Both the position numbers and the translations under genes were made by a program. 49,815 bases of DNA from Acidobacteriota bacterium (GTDB lineage Bacteria; Acidobacteriota; Thermoanaerobaculia; Multivoradales; JAHEKO01), in assembly GCA_029263375.1 (NCBI GenBank), contig JAJCXP010000077.1:1-49815 (forward strand). The letters are read 5' to 3'. Positions 7,577-15,740 of this stretch are shown one piece after another. The notes under the pieces are model-generated. The model was given only the letters and a program-made list of their open reading frames with translations. It was not told the origin of the DNA and did not search any database. The stretch's first letter is position 1. Each line of letters starts with the position of its first letter.

Positions 7577-8788
7577 ATGTTTAGCGGCGCCGTACATCAG
7601 GGACCTCCCCAAACCGACCTCTCATTTTCCGACCTAGGGCTCAACGGCCAGCTGGTCGAGTCACTCGTACGGATCGGCTTCGAGCACCCGACGCCGATCC
7701 AGGCCGAAGTGATTCCGCGCGCCTTCGACGGCAAGGACATCGTCGGCCTGGCCCAGACCGGCTCGGGCAAGACCGCCGCCTTCGGGCTGCCGATCATTCA
7801 GAGCCTGCTCGTAACCAAGGGTGGAACCCGAGCGTTGATCCTCTGCCCGACGCGCGAGATCGCGCTCCAGACCCGGGCGTTCATCGACATCGTCGGCAAG
7901 GTCCACAAGCTCAAGACCGCGTGTCTGATCGGCGGCGTCAAGATGGGGCCGCAGATCACCGATCTGCAAAGGGTGCCTGACGTCGTCGTCGCCACGCCCG
8001 GCCGGCTGTGGGATCACTACGAGCGCAAGAACGTGCGTCTCGACAAAATCGAACATCTGGTGATGGACGAAGCCGACCATATGCTCGACCTCGGCTTCCT
8101 GCCCCAGATCACGCGCATCCTCGGAGTCCTGCCGACCAAACGCCAGACCTTCATGTTCTCGGCGACCATGCCCTCGACGATCGAGAACCTGGCACGCCGC
8201 TTCATGAACAAGCCGGGGCTGGTCGATCTGCGCCCCAAGACGTTGACCGCCAGCGGCATCGAACACCGCCTCTACCTGGTCGACCCCAAGGACACCAAGG
8301 CGTGTCTCCTGAAGCTGGTCGAGGAGGAGACGGGCAGCATGCTGATCTTCCTGCGCCGCAAGGTCGACGCCGACTGGGCGTGCCGCCAGCTCGAGCTCGA
8401 AGGCCACAAGGTCGCCCGCATCCACTCGGGCCGCACCCAGCAGCAGCGGGTGGCCGCACTGCGCGGTCTGAGCGACGGCAAGCATCGCGTGCTCCTGGCC
8501 ACCAACGTCGCGGCCCGCGGCATCGACATTCCGATCATCGAGCACATCGTCAACTTCGGGATGCCGGACGCGGTCGAGGACTACGTTCACCGCGCCGGTC
8601 GCACCGCCCGCGGCGCGATGGAAGGTACCGTTTCGACCGTCGCCACCTGGCAGGACAAAGAGATCATCCGCCATCTCGAGAAGGCGATCGGCAAGAAGCT
8701 GCCGCGCTGCGAGGTCGAGGGCGTCGAGTCGTGGACCGAGCGCAAGCAGACGATTCGCGGCCGCAAGCGGCTGCGACGACGGTTCTAG
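7577..8788 (+). CDS. DEAD-box RNA helicase (RhlE-like)
   Basis: A 403-residue protein with the complete DEAD-box set: Q motif (GFEHPTPIQ, about 34-42), motif I AQTGSGKT (59-66), Ia PTREIALQ, Ib TPGR, II DEAD (164-167), III SAT (195-197), V ATNVAARGID and VI HRAGRTAR. It ends shortly after the helicase core with a basic tail (RGRKRLRRRF), which probably helps RNA binding. Such enzymes unwind RNA in ribosome assembly and mRNA decay. It starts 86 bases after the M16 gene and lacks a strong Shine-Dalgarno. Confidence 0.95.
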   Translation: MFSGAVHQGPPQTDLSFSDLGLNGQLVESLVRIGFEHPTPIQAEVIPRAFDGKDIVGLAQTGSGKTAAFGLPIIQSLLVTKGGTRALILCPTREIALQTRAFIDIVGKVHKLKTACLIGGVKMGPQITDLQRVPDVVVATPGRLWDHYERKNVRLDKIEHLVMDEADHMLDLGFLPQITRILGVLPTKRQTFMFSATMPSTIENLARRFMNKPGLVDLRPKTLTASGIEHRLYLVDPKDTKACLLKLVEEETGSMLIFLRRKVDADWACRQLELEGHKVARIHSGRTQQQRVAALRGLSDGKHRVLLATNVAARGIDIPIIEHIVNFGMPDAVEDYVHRAGRTARGAMEGTVSTVATWQDKEIIRHLEKAIGKKLPRCEVEGVESWTERKQTIRGRKRLRRRF

Positions 8789-8896
8789 GCGGATCGCCTC
8801 CGCGAGACCGCGTCGCGCCTGGCCGGCGTGAGAACCCAGCGTCCATCGACGGAACTTTCCAAGCGCCGGCTGCGTCACCTCTGCTGGAGGAGTCAC

Positions 8897-10075
8897 ATGC
8901 CCGGAACTACCGCGACGCTCGGCGCCGCCGCCCTCACTCTGCTCGCGACCGCCGCCGTGCCCACGGTGGCAGCCGAGCCGATCTCCGCGACACTGCGCGC
9001 CTACGGCGAGCTCCCTTCGTTCGTCGAGCGGCTCGACATGAGCATCACCCTCCCCGACGGCCGCCAGGAGTCGAAGATCCTCGAGTACGGCCGTTCCGGC
9101 AGCGCGGCGTTCGTCGCACTCGGACAGCCTGGGATTCCCGACATGCTGCGCATCGTGGTCCGCGACGAGCGCGTCTACGCCTCGCAGTTCAACGTCACCT
9201 CGGCCTACGTCGCTCGCCCGCGCGCGTCGACGCTGACCGAGACTCTAGAGGAGATGGGCGCTACGGCGGTCGGGCTCTTCCTGCCTCCGTCGCTGGCGGC
9301 AGCCGAAGGAGCCGACGCTTTCTACAGATCGCTACGCTTCGCCATGTTGGAGCCGCTGACCGTGACTCGGGTCGACGAGCGCGAAGGGCGCGCGACCGTG
9401 GAGCTCACCGCCACCAATGGGAGCTGCACGCTGTCGATCGACGGCGAAGGGTACCTGGAGGCCGTCGCGGCCACGATCGGCGATCCTTCCCGGTCGGTCC
9501 GCATGGACGGGCGGATCACCCGAGGTCCGCTCGCCGCGGACGACCCGCGACTCCACTTCGAGACCGGCGACCGTAGCGCCGTCGGCACCTTCGCCGAGAT
9601 GGAGGCGGCCGCCTACCCCCTCGGCACACCGGCGCCCGACGCCACCGCACCGACACTCACCGGCGACTCGGTGTCGCTCGCGGAGCTGCGCGGATCGGTC
9701 GTCATCCTGGACTTCTGGGCCACCTGGTGCGTGCCGTGCTGGGGCGCCCTGGAGAGCATCGAGGAGCTCGCCGCCTGGGCTCGAGAGTCCGGCCTGCCGG
9801 TGGTCGTCTGGGCGGTCGACACCCTGGAGCCGACGACGGACCTCTCCGAGCAGACCCGCCTCGCCCGTGAGTTCCTCGAGGAACGCGGCCTGGACGTCCG
9901 CTCGCTCGTGGACGTCGATGACTCCTTCTTCGGCGCACTGCACTCGCCGGGGCTACCGAGCACTGTCGTCATCGCGCCGGACGGCACGCTCGCGCACTAT
10001 CACTCGGGGGTCGCGGACGACATGACCGAAGTTCTGCGTCGCGAGGCTCTCGAGCTGCTCGGATCAGAGCGCTAG
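8897..10075 (+). CDS. Exported LolA/DUF2092-like protein fused to a TlpA-type thioredoxin domain
   Basis: I start the 392-residue protein at the ATG at 8897, which has CTGGAGGAG 5 bases upstream and opens a clean signal peptide ending TVAAEP. An in-frame GTG at 8828 would add 23 basic residues ahead of it. Residues about 30-230 look like the periplasmic beta-rich domain seen in DUF2092/LolA-like proteins. Residues about 245-390 are a thioredoxin fold: VVILDFWATWCVPCW with the redox pair at 278 and 281, then GLPSTVVIAPDG with the cis-proline. It should act as a periplasmic thiol-disulfide protein, perhaps reducing a partner bound by the N-terminal domain. Confidence 0.88.
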   Translation: MPGTTATLGAAALTLLATAAVPTVAAEPISATLRAYGELPSFVERLDMSITLPDGRQESKILEYGRSGSAAFVALGQPGIPDMLRIVVRDERVYASQFNVTSAYVARPRASTLTETLEEMGATAVGLFLPPSLAAAEGADAFYRSLRFAMLEPLTVTRVDEREGRATVELTATNGSCTLSIDGEGYLEAVAATIGDPSRSVRMDGRITRGPLAADDPRLHFETGDRSAVGTFAEMEAAAYPLGTPAPDATAPTLTGDSVSLAELRGSVVILDFWATWCVPCWGALESIEELAAWARESGLPVVVWAVDTLEPTTDLSEQTRLAREFLEERGLDVRSLVDVDDSFFGALHSPGLPSTVVIAPDGTLAHYHSGVADDMTEVLRREALELLGSER

Positions 10076-10216
10076 CCTGACCTGGCTGCGACCGCGGGGC
10101 CGCCACGGCGGCATCAGCTCCCCTACTTGCCGGAAGGGTCGCCCGACAGTCCTTCGGTCAGTTCCCCACCGCACCGCGGCATCAGCTGGCTGCCGCCTGG
10201 CGTCGCTGCGCGGCCC

Positions 10217-11743
10217 TCAGCGGCCGTCCGGAGCCGGCGGCAGCACTGCCTTCTTCGCCAGGTAGATGACCCGCCAGTCGCTCTCAAACTTGAGCTTCTT
10301 CGGCGGGTTGATCCGGTCCTTTCTGTCCGCGTCTCGGAGCCCGATGACGAGGATGTCACGCTCCTCCTTGAGTCGTCGAGCGAGCTCTCCGAAGGTAACT
10401 CCAGTCCAATCCTCACCGGGAAGGACGCCGATGAACAGGCTGTGGGCGCCGCTGGTCGCCACCTCGCTCATCAGGGTGGCGGTGCCGGGCATGATCACCG
10501 CGTGCGCCAGGAGCGAAAAGCCCAGCCGGCGCGTTTCGATCACTTCGTCGGCGCCCGCCGAATAGGCGTGCTCGACGTTCTCCGAGTCCAGGATCTCGGT
10601 GACCAGGTAGAGCGGCTTGTGCCGTTTCTCGCGCCTGGCGCGATGCTTCATATAGGAGCGGATCGTGAACGCGGTGAGCAGGGTCTTCGCATCCGCGCTC
10701 TGCGGCAGGATCTGGCGCGAGCCGACCACGATCGCCGCGGCTGCGTGCGACAGGCGCACCTTGTCGAGCTCGCTCTCCTTGGTCGGGTCGCCGCTCACCC
10801 ATACGAACTCGGGTGGCAGGTCCTGCGGGCGCTCGCCCTCGGCGAACACCACCAGCGGCTTGGCGTCGGGGTCGATCTCGGTGAGGATCGCCTGGAGCAG
10901 CATGTCCGCTCCGGGCTCGTAGCCGCACAGCACTAGGTGATCGATGTAGCCACTCATTCGAAACTGCTCCTCTCGAATCGACAGGATGCTCTTGACCAGG
11001 GTGTTGCCGACGACGCCGGCGAACAGCGCGAGCGTAAACATGCCCGAGATCATCATGATGCCGCCGATGACTCGCCCGAGTCCGGTCGCCGGAGTCAGGT
11101 CGCCGTAGCCGACCGTGGTCAAGGTGACCAGGGCCCACCAGATACCGTCCCAGGTGGAGTCGAACTCCGGGTTGGCGCGCACCTCGACCAGGAACATGCT
11201 GACACCGCCGAGCAGCACCGCCGAGATCATGAACGAGAAGGCGAGCCCGAAGAGCAGCATGTTCTCGCGGAACGAGCGCGCCAGCCACTTGAACGGATTG
11301 CTGTAGCGGAAGACCCTGGCGGTGCGCAACAGGCGCAGCAGCCGCAGGGCGCGCAGGCCGCGCAGGGCGGGCACCAGCGCGGCGACCGTGAGGATGTCGA
11401 TCAGCGTCAACGGCCGCAGGCAGTAGAACAGCCGATCGACCACATGGTGGCGCAGCTTCGAGGTCGCCGAATAGCTGAAGAAGTCCAGACTCGGTGGGCG
11501 GTAGGACAGGATGCGCAGCAGGATCTCGACTGCGAAGAACCAGAGGATCGTGGTGTCGACCGTATTGAGAGTCTCTTTGCCGGGGTAGGAAGCGCCGAGG
11601 ACGAAGTCGACCAGAAAGAGCGTCACCGACAGGGCAATCATCACCCACACGACTCCCTGGACGTACCGGTAGAGCCGGGTGCCGGGCTGGTGGAAGGCGG
11701 CCCGCACCCACTCGATCGCCGTCGCCGTCACGCTAGCGCTCAC
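10217..11743 (-). CDS. Voltage-sensor-type potassium channel with RCK (TrkA-N) domain
   Basis: A 508-residue protein starting at GTG. Residues about 30-190 hold a six-helix channel body. The fourth helix carries regularly spaced arginines (RGLRALRLLRLLRTARVFR, about 128-146), as in a voltage sensor. The selectivity filter TTVGYGD is at 209-215, between two helices. After about residue 255 comes a cytoplasmic Rossmann-like RCK region (HLVLCGYEPGADMLL, then VWVSGDPTKESELDKVRL, then AAAIVVGSRQ) that normally senses nucleotide or ions. The start overlaps the end of the peptidase gene by 11 bases, so translation is probably coupled. Its partners are that peptidase and a TMEM175-type channel. Confidence 0.93.
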   Translation of the reverse strand: MSASVTATAIEWVRAAFHQPGTRLYRYVQGVVWVMIALSVTLFLVDFVLGASYPGKETLNTVDTTILWFFAVEILLRILSYRPPSLDFFSYSATSKLRHHVVDRLFYCLRPLTLIDILTVAALVPALRGLRALRLLRLLRTARVFRYSNPFKWLARSFRENMLLFGLAFSFMISAVLLGGVSMFLVEVRANPEFDSTWDGIWWALVTLTTVGYGDLTPATGLGRVIGGIMMISGMFTLALFAGVVGNTLVKSILSIREEQFRMSGYIDHLVLCGYEPGADMLLQAILTEIDPDAKPLVVFAEGERPQDLPPEFVWVSGDPTKESELDKVRLSHAAAAIVVGSRQILPQSADAKTLLTAFTIRSYMKHRARREKRHKPLYLVTEILDSENVEHAYSAGADEVIETRRLGFSLLAHAVIMPGTATLMSEVATSGAHSLFIGVLPGEDWTGVTFGELARRLKEERDILVIGLRDADRKDRINPPKKLKFESDWRVIYLAKKAVLPPAPDGR

Positions 11744-13385
11744 CCTCGAGACTGCGACGCATGGTCGCCAGCCTCTCTTCCATCCGCTGGCGCAGATCGG
11801 GGTCGCTGGTCACCGAGATCGCCTGGTCGAAGAGGTGGATCCCGGTCTCGTAGTCGCCGGCGCGCAACGCCTCGTTGGCCGACCGCACGAGGCCCCAGCG
11901 CTCGATCTCCTCATGCGCCGCGGCGACCTCCTCCGGCTCCGCGATCCGGCTCAGCTCGCCCTCCGCGATCGCTCGCGCCTCGCCCTCGCGCCCGGCCCGC
12001 ACATAGAGCTGGACGAGATGGAGCAGCACCTCGCTTCGTCCCGGCAGCAGCTCGCGTGCCCTGAGCATGTGCGTGATCCCCTGGTCGACGTCACCGCCGC
12101 TGAGCAGATGGGCGACGCCGCGCATCGCCCACGCCTCGCCGTAGGAAGTGTCGAGCTCGGTAGCGACGCGCAGAGTCTCGCGCGCCGAGTCGGCAAGGGC
12201 CGTGCGATCCGAGCCGTCGCCGATCAGACCGCCACCTTCCGAGAGGGTCATCAGGTGCCGGCCGTGGAGCAGATGGCTGCTTGCCGACCGCGGGCCCAGA
12301 TCGATCGCGGCCGCCCACATCTGATGCGCCTCCTCGAGACGCTGCTGACGGTCGCGCACATAGGCGAGCACCGCCCAGGTATCGGCCGACTCGGGCGTGA
12401 ACTCGAGCGCCCGGTGCAGATGGCGAGCCGCCTCCTCTTCGCGTCCCATGTGGGCGAGCAGATCGCCGAGGCCGGTCAGCACCGTGGTCGGGTCCGCCGC
12501 CGCCACGGCGACGTTGCGGACGTCGGGCAGCCCCTCGAGCGGCAGGGCCGCGACCGGCAGGGAGCCCTCGGCGAGGTAGCCCTTGAGGACCTGTTCGAGC
12601 TCCCCAGGGCGCATGCCGAAAGCATCGATGAACGCTCCGCGGACCTCTTCGCCTTGCGCGAGCGACGAGAAGTAGCTCGCCAACTGGTCGCTCCGATCGA
12701 ATTCGTCGGAGAGCATGTAGTGCACCAGCAGCCATGAGACCGCGTAGAACCTACCGGCCCCGTGAGCGTCGTGGTCGCGCGCGCTCTGGCGGGTCGCCCC
12801 GAGCACCTCGCCGACGCCCAGCTCGCTGTTGCTCCGCAGCCAGCGCATGTGGCGCTCGACCGGCTGGCCGAGATACGCCGTCTCGCCTTCAGTCAGGAAG
12901 GTGCTGTAGTACTCAGCCAGCCCTTCGTTGAACCACATCGGCACGCTCGGAAAGTTGCTCTGTACCAGGAAGTGCACGTACTCGTGGAAGATCACCGTGA
13001 ACGAGCCGAGGTAGCTCGGATCGGCATTCAGGGTGATGTAGTTGCCGTCGCGGTGGCTCAGAAACTGGCCGAGCACCTTGACGCCCGCGCCTTCGCCCCC
13101 GCTCTTGTAGGGCGCGTAGGAATCGGCGTCACGGAAGGCGAACATGAGTGTTGGAGCCGGCGATCGCAGCTCTATCTCCCGGGCCAGGTCGGCGAACACG
13201 GAGCGGAAGCGCTCGAGGCTCGCGACGATCTCGGCGGCGCGCTCCGGGGCCGCGTCCGAGTGCATCTCGAAGTGCTGGGAGTGGACCGTGGTCCACGCCC
13301 CAATGTCAGATGGCTGGGCCGCAAGCGGCGCGACCGCGAGCCAGCAGCCGGCCGCGAGCACCGCGAGGTTAGATCTAGGCAGCAA
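11733..13385 (-). CDS. Exported gluzincin (peptidase MA-like) with TPR repeats
   Basis: A 550-residue protein starting at TTG with a signal peptide (LAVLAAGCWLAVAPLAAQ). The zinc site HEYVH is at 134-138 with the third ligand in WFNEGLAEYY (Glu 154 or 158), the pattern of the peptidase MA/DUF1570 group. From about 280 to 540 it contains TPR-like helical pairs (ALEFTPESADTWAVLAYVRDRQQRLEEA, then ATELDTSYGEAWAMRGVAHLL). It is likely a periplasmic protease or scaffold. It overlaps both neighbours by 11 bases (TMEM175 gene upstream, potassium channel downstream), which places a periplasmic protease between two potassium channels in one operon. Confidence 0.9.
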   Translation of the reverse strand: MLPRSNLAVLAAGCWLAVAPLAAQPSDIGAWTTVHSQHFEMHSDAAPERAAEIVASLERFRSVFADLAREIELRSPAPTLMFAFRDADSYAPYKSGGEGAGVKVLGQFLSHRDGNYITLNADPSYLGSFTVIFHEYVHFLVQSNFPSVPMWFNEGLAEYYSTFLTEGETAYLGQPVERHMRWLRSNSELGVGEVLGATRQSARDHDAHGAGRFYAVSWLLVHYMLSDEFDRSDQLASYFSSLAQGEEVRGAFIDAFGMRPGELEQVLKGYLAEGSLPVAALPLEGLPDVRNVAVAAADPTTVLTGLGDLLAHMGREEEAARHLHRALEFTPESADTWAVLAYVRDRQQRLEEAHQMWAAAIDLGPRSASSHLLHGRHLMTLSEGGGLIGDGSDRTALADSARETLRVATELDTSYGEAWAMRGVAHLLSGGDVDQGITHMLRARELLPGRSEVLLHLVQLYVRAGREGEARAIAEGELSRIAEPEEVAAAHEEIERWGLVRSANEALRAGDYETGIHLFDQAISVTSDPDLRQRMEERLATMRRSLEGER

Positions 13386-14130
13386 GCGAGCGCTCCAGTC
13401 GATCGTGCCGTTTCGCGCGGATCATCCAGAAGATCGTCATGATCGGCCCGAGCAGACCATAGATCCACCCCCCGATCCCGCCCAGTGCCTGGCCGACGCC
13501 GATCAGGCTCAGGAGCACCGACACCAGGGCCATCATTACCATCAAGAGGTAGTGCCAGAAGATGCTGTTGGCGTCATAGACCTCGATCTCGGTCAGCTCG
13601 AGTCTCGCGCGCAGCGCCAGCGCCCGACGATAGAGCAGCGCAATGCAGAGGAATACCGCCGCAAAGCCGAGGCCGTAGATGATGAACAGATCGTCGACCT
13701 GCGCTTCCGAGGTGAATCGGCGCACGACCTCGCCCGTCGGCAGCCGGGCCGGACGGCCGAACAGCTGCTCGATGAAGGCGACGCTCAGAAACTTGAGAGG
13801 ATAGACGAAGAACAGCACCACGAACAGCAGCATCATGTTCAGGAAGGTGACCCTCCCGTCGCTGAGCCCATAGCGCCTGAAGAAGCCACGGTGCGCGAGC
13901 CAGATGAACACCAGGGCCAGGAAGCTCAGGCCGAAGGCGGCGAAACCGCTCAGATCGGCGGCGAGCTCCGTGAAGGTCTGCGGAACTTCGAGCGAGACCA
14001 CCAACAGGGTCGCGGAGAAGCCGAATACCGCATCGCTGAAAGCCTCGAGCCGCGTGGTCTCCCGTCCACGCACCCGATACGGGCCGAATGGCGAGCTCCG
14101 GATCTCATGGTCGCTCGATATGCCGCTCAT
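13375..14130 (-). CDS. TMEM175-family potassium channel (DUF1211)
   Basis: I start at the ATG at 14130; an upstream in-frame extension to 14358 would run antisense into the efflux gene and reads as GC-rich noise. The 251-residue protein has the family signature R-x3-FSD (RLEAFSDAVFGFSATLLV, FSD at 31-33) and about six membrane helices. Bacterial members have one such repeat and form tetrameric leak-type potassium channels. It is 110 bases downstream of the outer membrane channel gene and overlaps the metallopeptidase gene by 11 bases. The Shine-Dalgarno is weak. Confidence 0.9.
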   Translation of the reverse strand: MSGISSDHEIRSSPFGPYRVRGRETTRLEAFSDAVFGFSATLLVVSLEVPQTFTELAADLSGFAAFGLSFLALVFIWLAHRGFFRRYGLSDGRVTFLNMMLLFVVLFFVYPLKFLSVAFIEQLFGRPARLPTGEVVRRFTSEAQVDDLFIIYGLGFAAVFLCIALLYRRALALRARLELTEIEVYDANSIFWHYLLMVMMALVSVLLSLIGVGQALGGIGGWIYGLLGPIMTIFWMIRAKRHDRLERSLAA

Positions 14131-14239
14131 CCGGGGATGATACCGGCAGGCCGCCGACCGCCGGACGACAAAAGCGCCCCCGGGATCGGAGCGCTCACGG
14201 TCCCAGGGGCTGGGGAGGTCACGCCACCACTCGTGACGC

Positions 14240-15736
14240 TCAGCGCTTCGCGCGTCCGGGCCGGCCAGACTCTCGGACGGCATCTGCGAGGTCGTGGCTC
14301 GCCAGCCGCTCCGTGCGCTCGCCGGTCCATTCCGGATCGGCCAGCTGCCAGCCACCACCCAGGGCCCGGTAGAGCCGGACGAGAGTGGCGAGCCGCTCGA
14401 ATCGGGTCTGGGCGAGCGCGGTCTCCGCGGGGAACAGCTGCTGCTGTGCCCGCAGCACCTCGAGGTAGTCGGCCAGACCCGATAGATAGCGAGTACCGGC
14501 GAGCTCGACCGCCTCGTGGTTGGCCTCCACGGCGCGCGCCTGCTGACGCTCGACTTCGGCCAGCTTCTGGTACGCGACCAACGCCGTGGCGACCTCGGCC
14601 AGCGCGGTTGTCACACTCTGCTCGAAGCGCACCTTCGCCTGCTCCCTGCGGGCGAGAGCGGCACGGTGCTCGTCGCGAAGCCGCTTGCCCTGAAACAGCG
14701 GACTGAGCAGCCCGCCGCCGACCGACCAGGTCCGCCCCTCGTCCACCAGGTTCGAGATCTGTGGCGCAACGCCACCGAACGCGCCCGTCAGGCTGAAGGT
14801 CGGGAAGAAGTTGGCGACGGCGATTCCCACCTCGGCGTTGGCTACCACCAATTCCTGCTCGGCGACTCGCAGATCGGGCCGTCGCCTCAGCAGGTCGGAC
14901 GGGAGACCCGCGGGGATCGCGATCGGCAGCTCCTGGTCGCCGAGGGCGGCGCCTCGAGGAATCTCGCCCGGACTCCGCCCGAGCAGGACCGCGAGCGCGT
15001 TTTCCTGCGCAGCAATCTGGCGCGCGAGCTCGGGGATACTGGCAGCGGTCCCGGCGAGCGACGCTTCGGCGCTAGAGGTCTCCAGGCCCGAGGCCAGACC
15101 TGCTTCGAAGCGCCGGTTGAACAGAGTGTGGGTCTCCTCGAACGCCTCGGTGCTCCGCTGAGCGATCTCCAGCTGGAGGTCGAGCGCGCGCAGTCGGAAG
15201 TAGCCGATGGCGACCTCCGAGACAAGCGACAGGAAGACTCCTCGACGTGCCTCCTCGGTCGCCAGGTAGCCGGCGAGCGCCGCCTCGTTCAGGTGGCGGA
15301 TCCGCCCCCAGAAGTCGAGCTCCCACGACAGCCCCAGGTTGACGTCGTAGAGGTCGAGAGTGTCTGTAACCGGCGAGAAGAACTTCGACTGCTGGCTACG
15401 CGACAGGCCGCCGGACGCCTGAACCCGGGGCAGGAACGCGGAGCCGGCGATGCCCGCCTTCGCCCGCGCCTCCTCCACCCGCCAGGCGGCGAGCCGGACC
15501 TCGTGGTTGTCCTTCAGCGCTTGGTCGATCAGGTCCTCGAGGGAGGCATCGTCGACGATCTCCCACCAGGCCCGATCGGCGAGCGACGCACCCACGGACG
15601 AGTCGGTCGCGGGCGCCGCACCCCGAATCTCCTCAGGCAGGGCGACCTCCGCCCTCTGGTAGCTGGGACCCACGGCGCAGGCGGCCGTGAGGCCGCCTGC
15701 GAGAACGATGGCAAAGAGGGCTTTCATCTCGATCAC
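14240..15736 (-). CDS. RND efflux outer membrane channel lipoprotein (NodT/OprM family)
   Basis: A 498-residue protein with a lipobox (GGLTAAC, Cys at 20), then AVGPSYQRAEVALPEEIRG, the usual start of NodT/OprM proteins. Two long helical OEP repeats follow. The first contains LAAWRVEEARAKAGIAGSAFLPRVQASGG and ELDFWGRIRHLNEAA; the second contains RRRPDLRVAEQELVVANAEVGIAVANFFPTFSLTG. These are the conserved blocks of the TolC-like barrel/tunnel. It starts 4 bases after the stop of the RND pump gene and completes a tripartite efflux system. Confidence 0.95.
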   Translation of the reverse strand: MIEMKALFAIVLAGGLTAACAVGPSYQRAEVALPEEIRGAAPATDSSVGASLADRAWWEIVDDASLEDLIDQALKDNHEVRLAAWRVEEARAKAGIAGSAFLPRVQASGGLSRSQQSKFFSPVTDTLDLYDVNLGLSWELDFWGRIRHLNEAALAGYLATEEARRGVFLSLVSEVAIGYFRLRALDLQLEIAQRSTEAFEETHTLFNRRFEAGLASGLETSSAEASLAGTAASIPELARQIAAQENALAVLLGRSPGEIPRGAALGDQELPIAIPAGLPSDLLRRRPDLRVAEQELVVANAEVGIAVANFFPTFSLTGAFGGVAPQISNLVDEGRTWSVGGGLLSPLFQGKRLRDEHRAALARREQAKVRFEQSVTTALAEVATALVAYQKLAEVERQQARAVEANHEAVELAGTRYLSGLADYLEVLRAQQQLFPAETALAQTRFERLATLVRLYRALGGGWQLADPEWTGERTERLASHDLADAVRESGRPGRAKR

Positions 15737-15740
15737 TCCT

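Noticed and set aside
10076-10216. Regulatory repeat between the converging thioredoxin-domain and channel genes
   Set aside because: A 12-bp direct repeat (GCGGCATCAGCT) and a 6-bp GCCGCC/GGCGGC hairpin are seen, but both are common by chance at this GC content and no T-run follows.
14131-14239. Rho-independent terminator between the efflux operon and the channel operon
   Set aside because: GC-rich short inverted repeats are present but no stable hairpin followed by a T-run could be made out on the minus strand.
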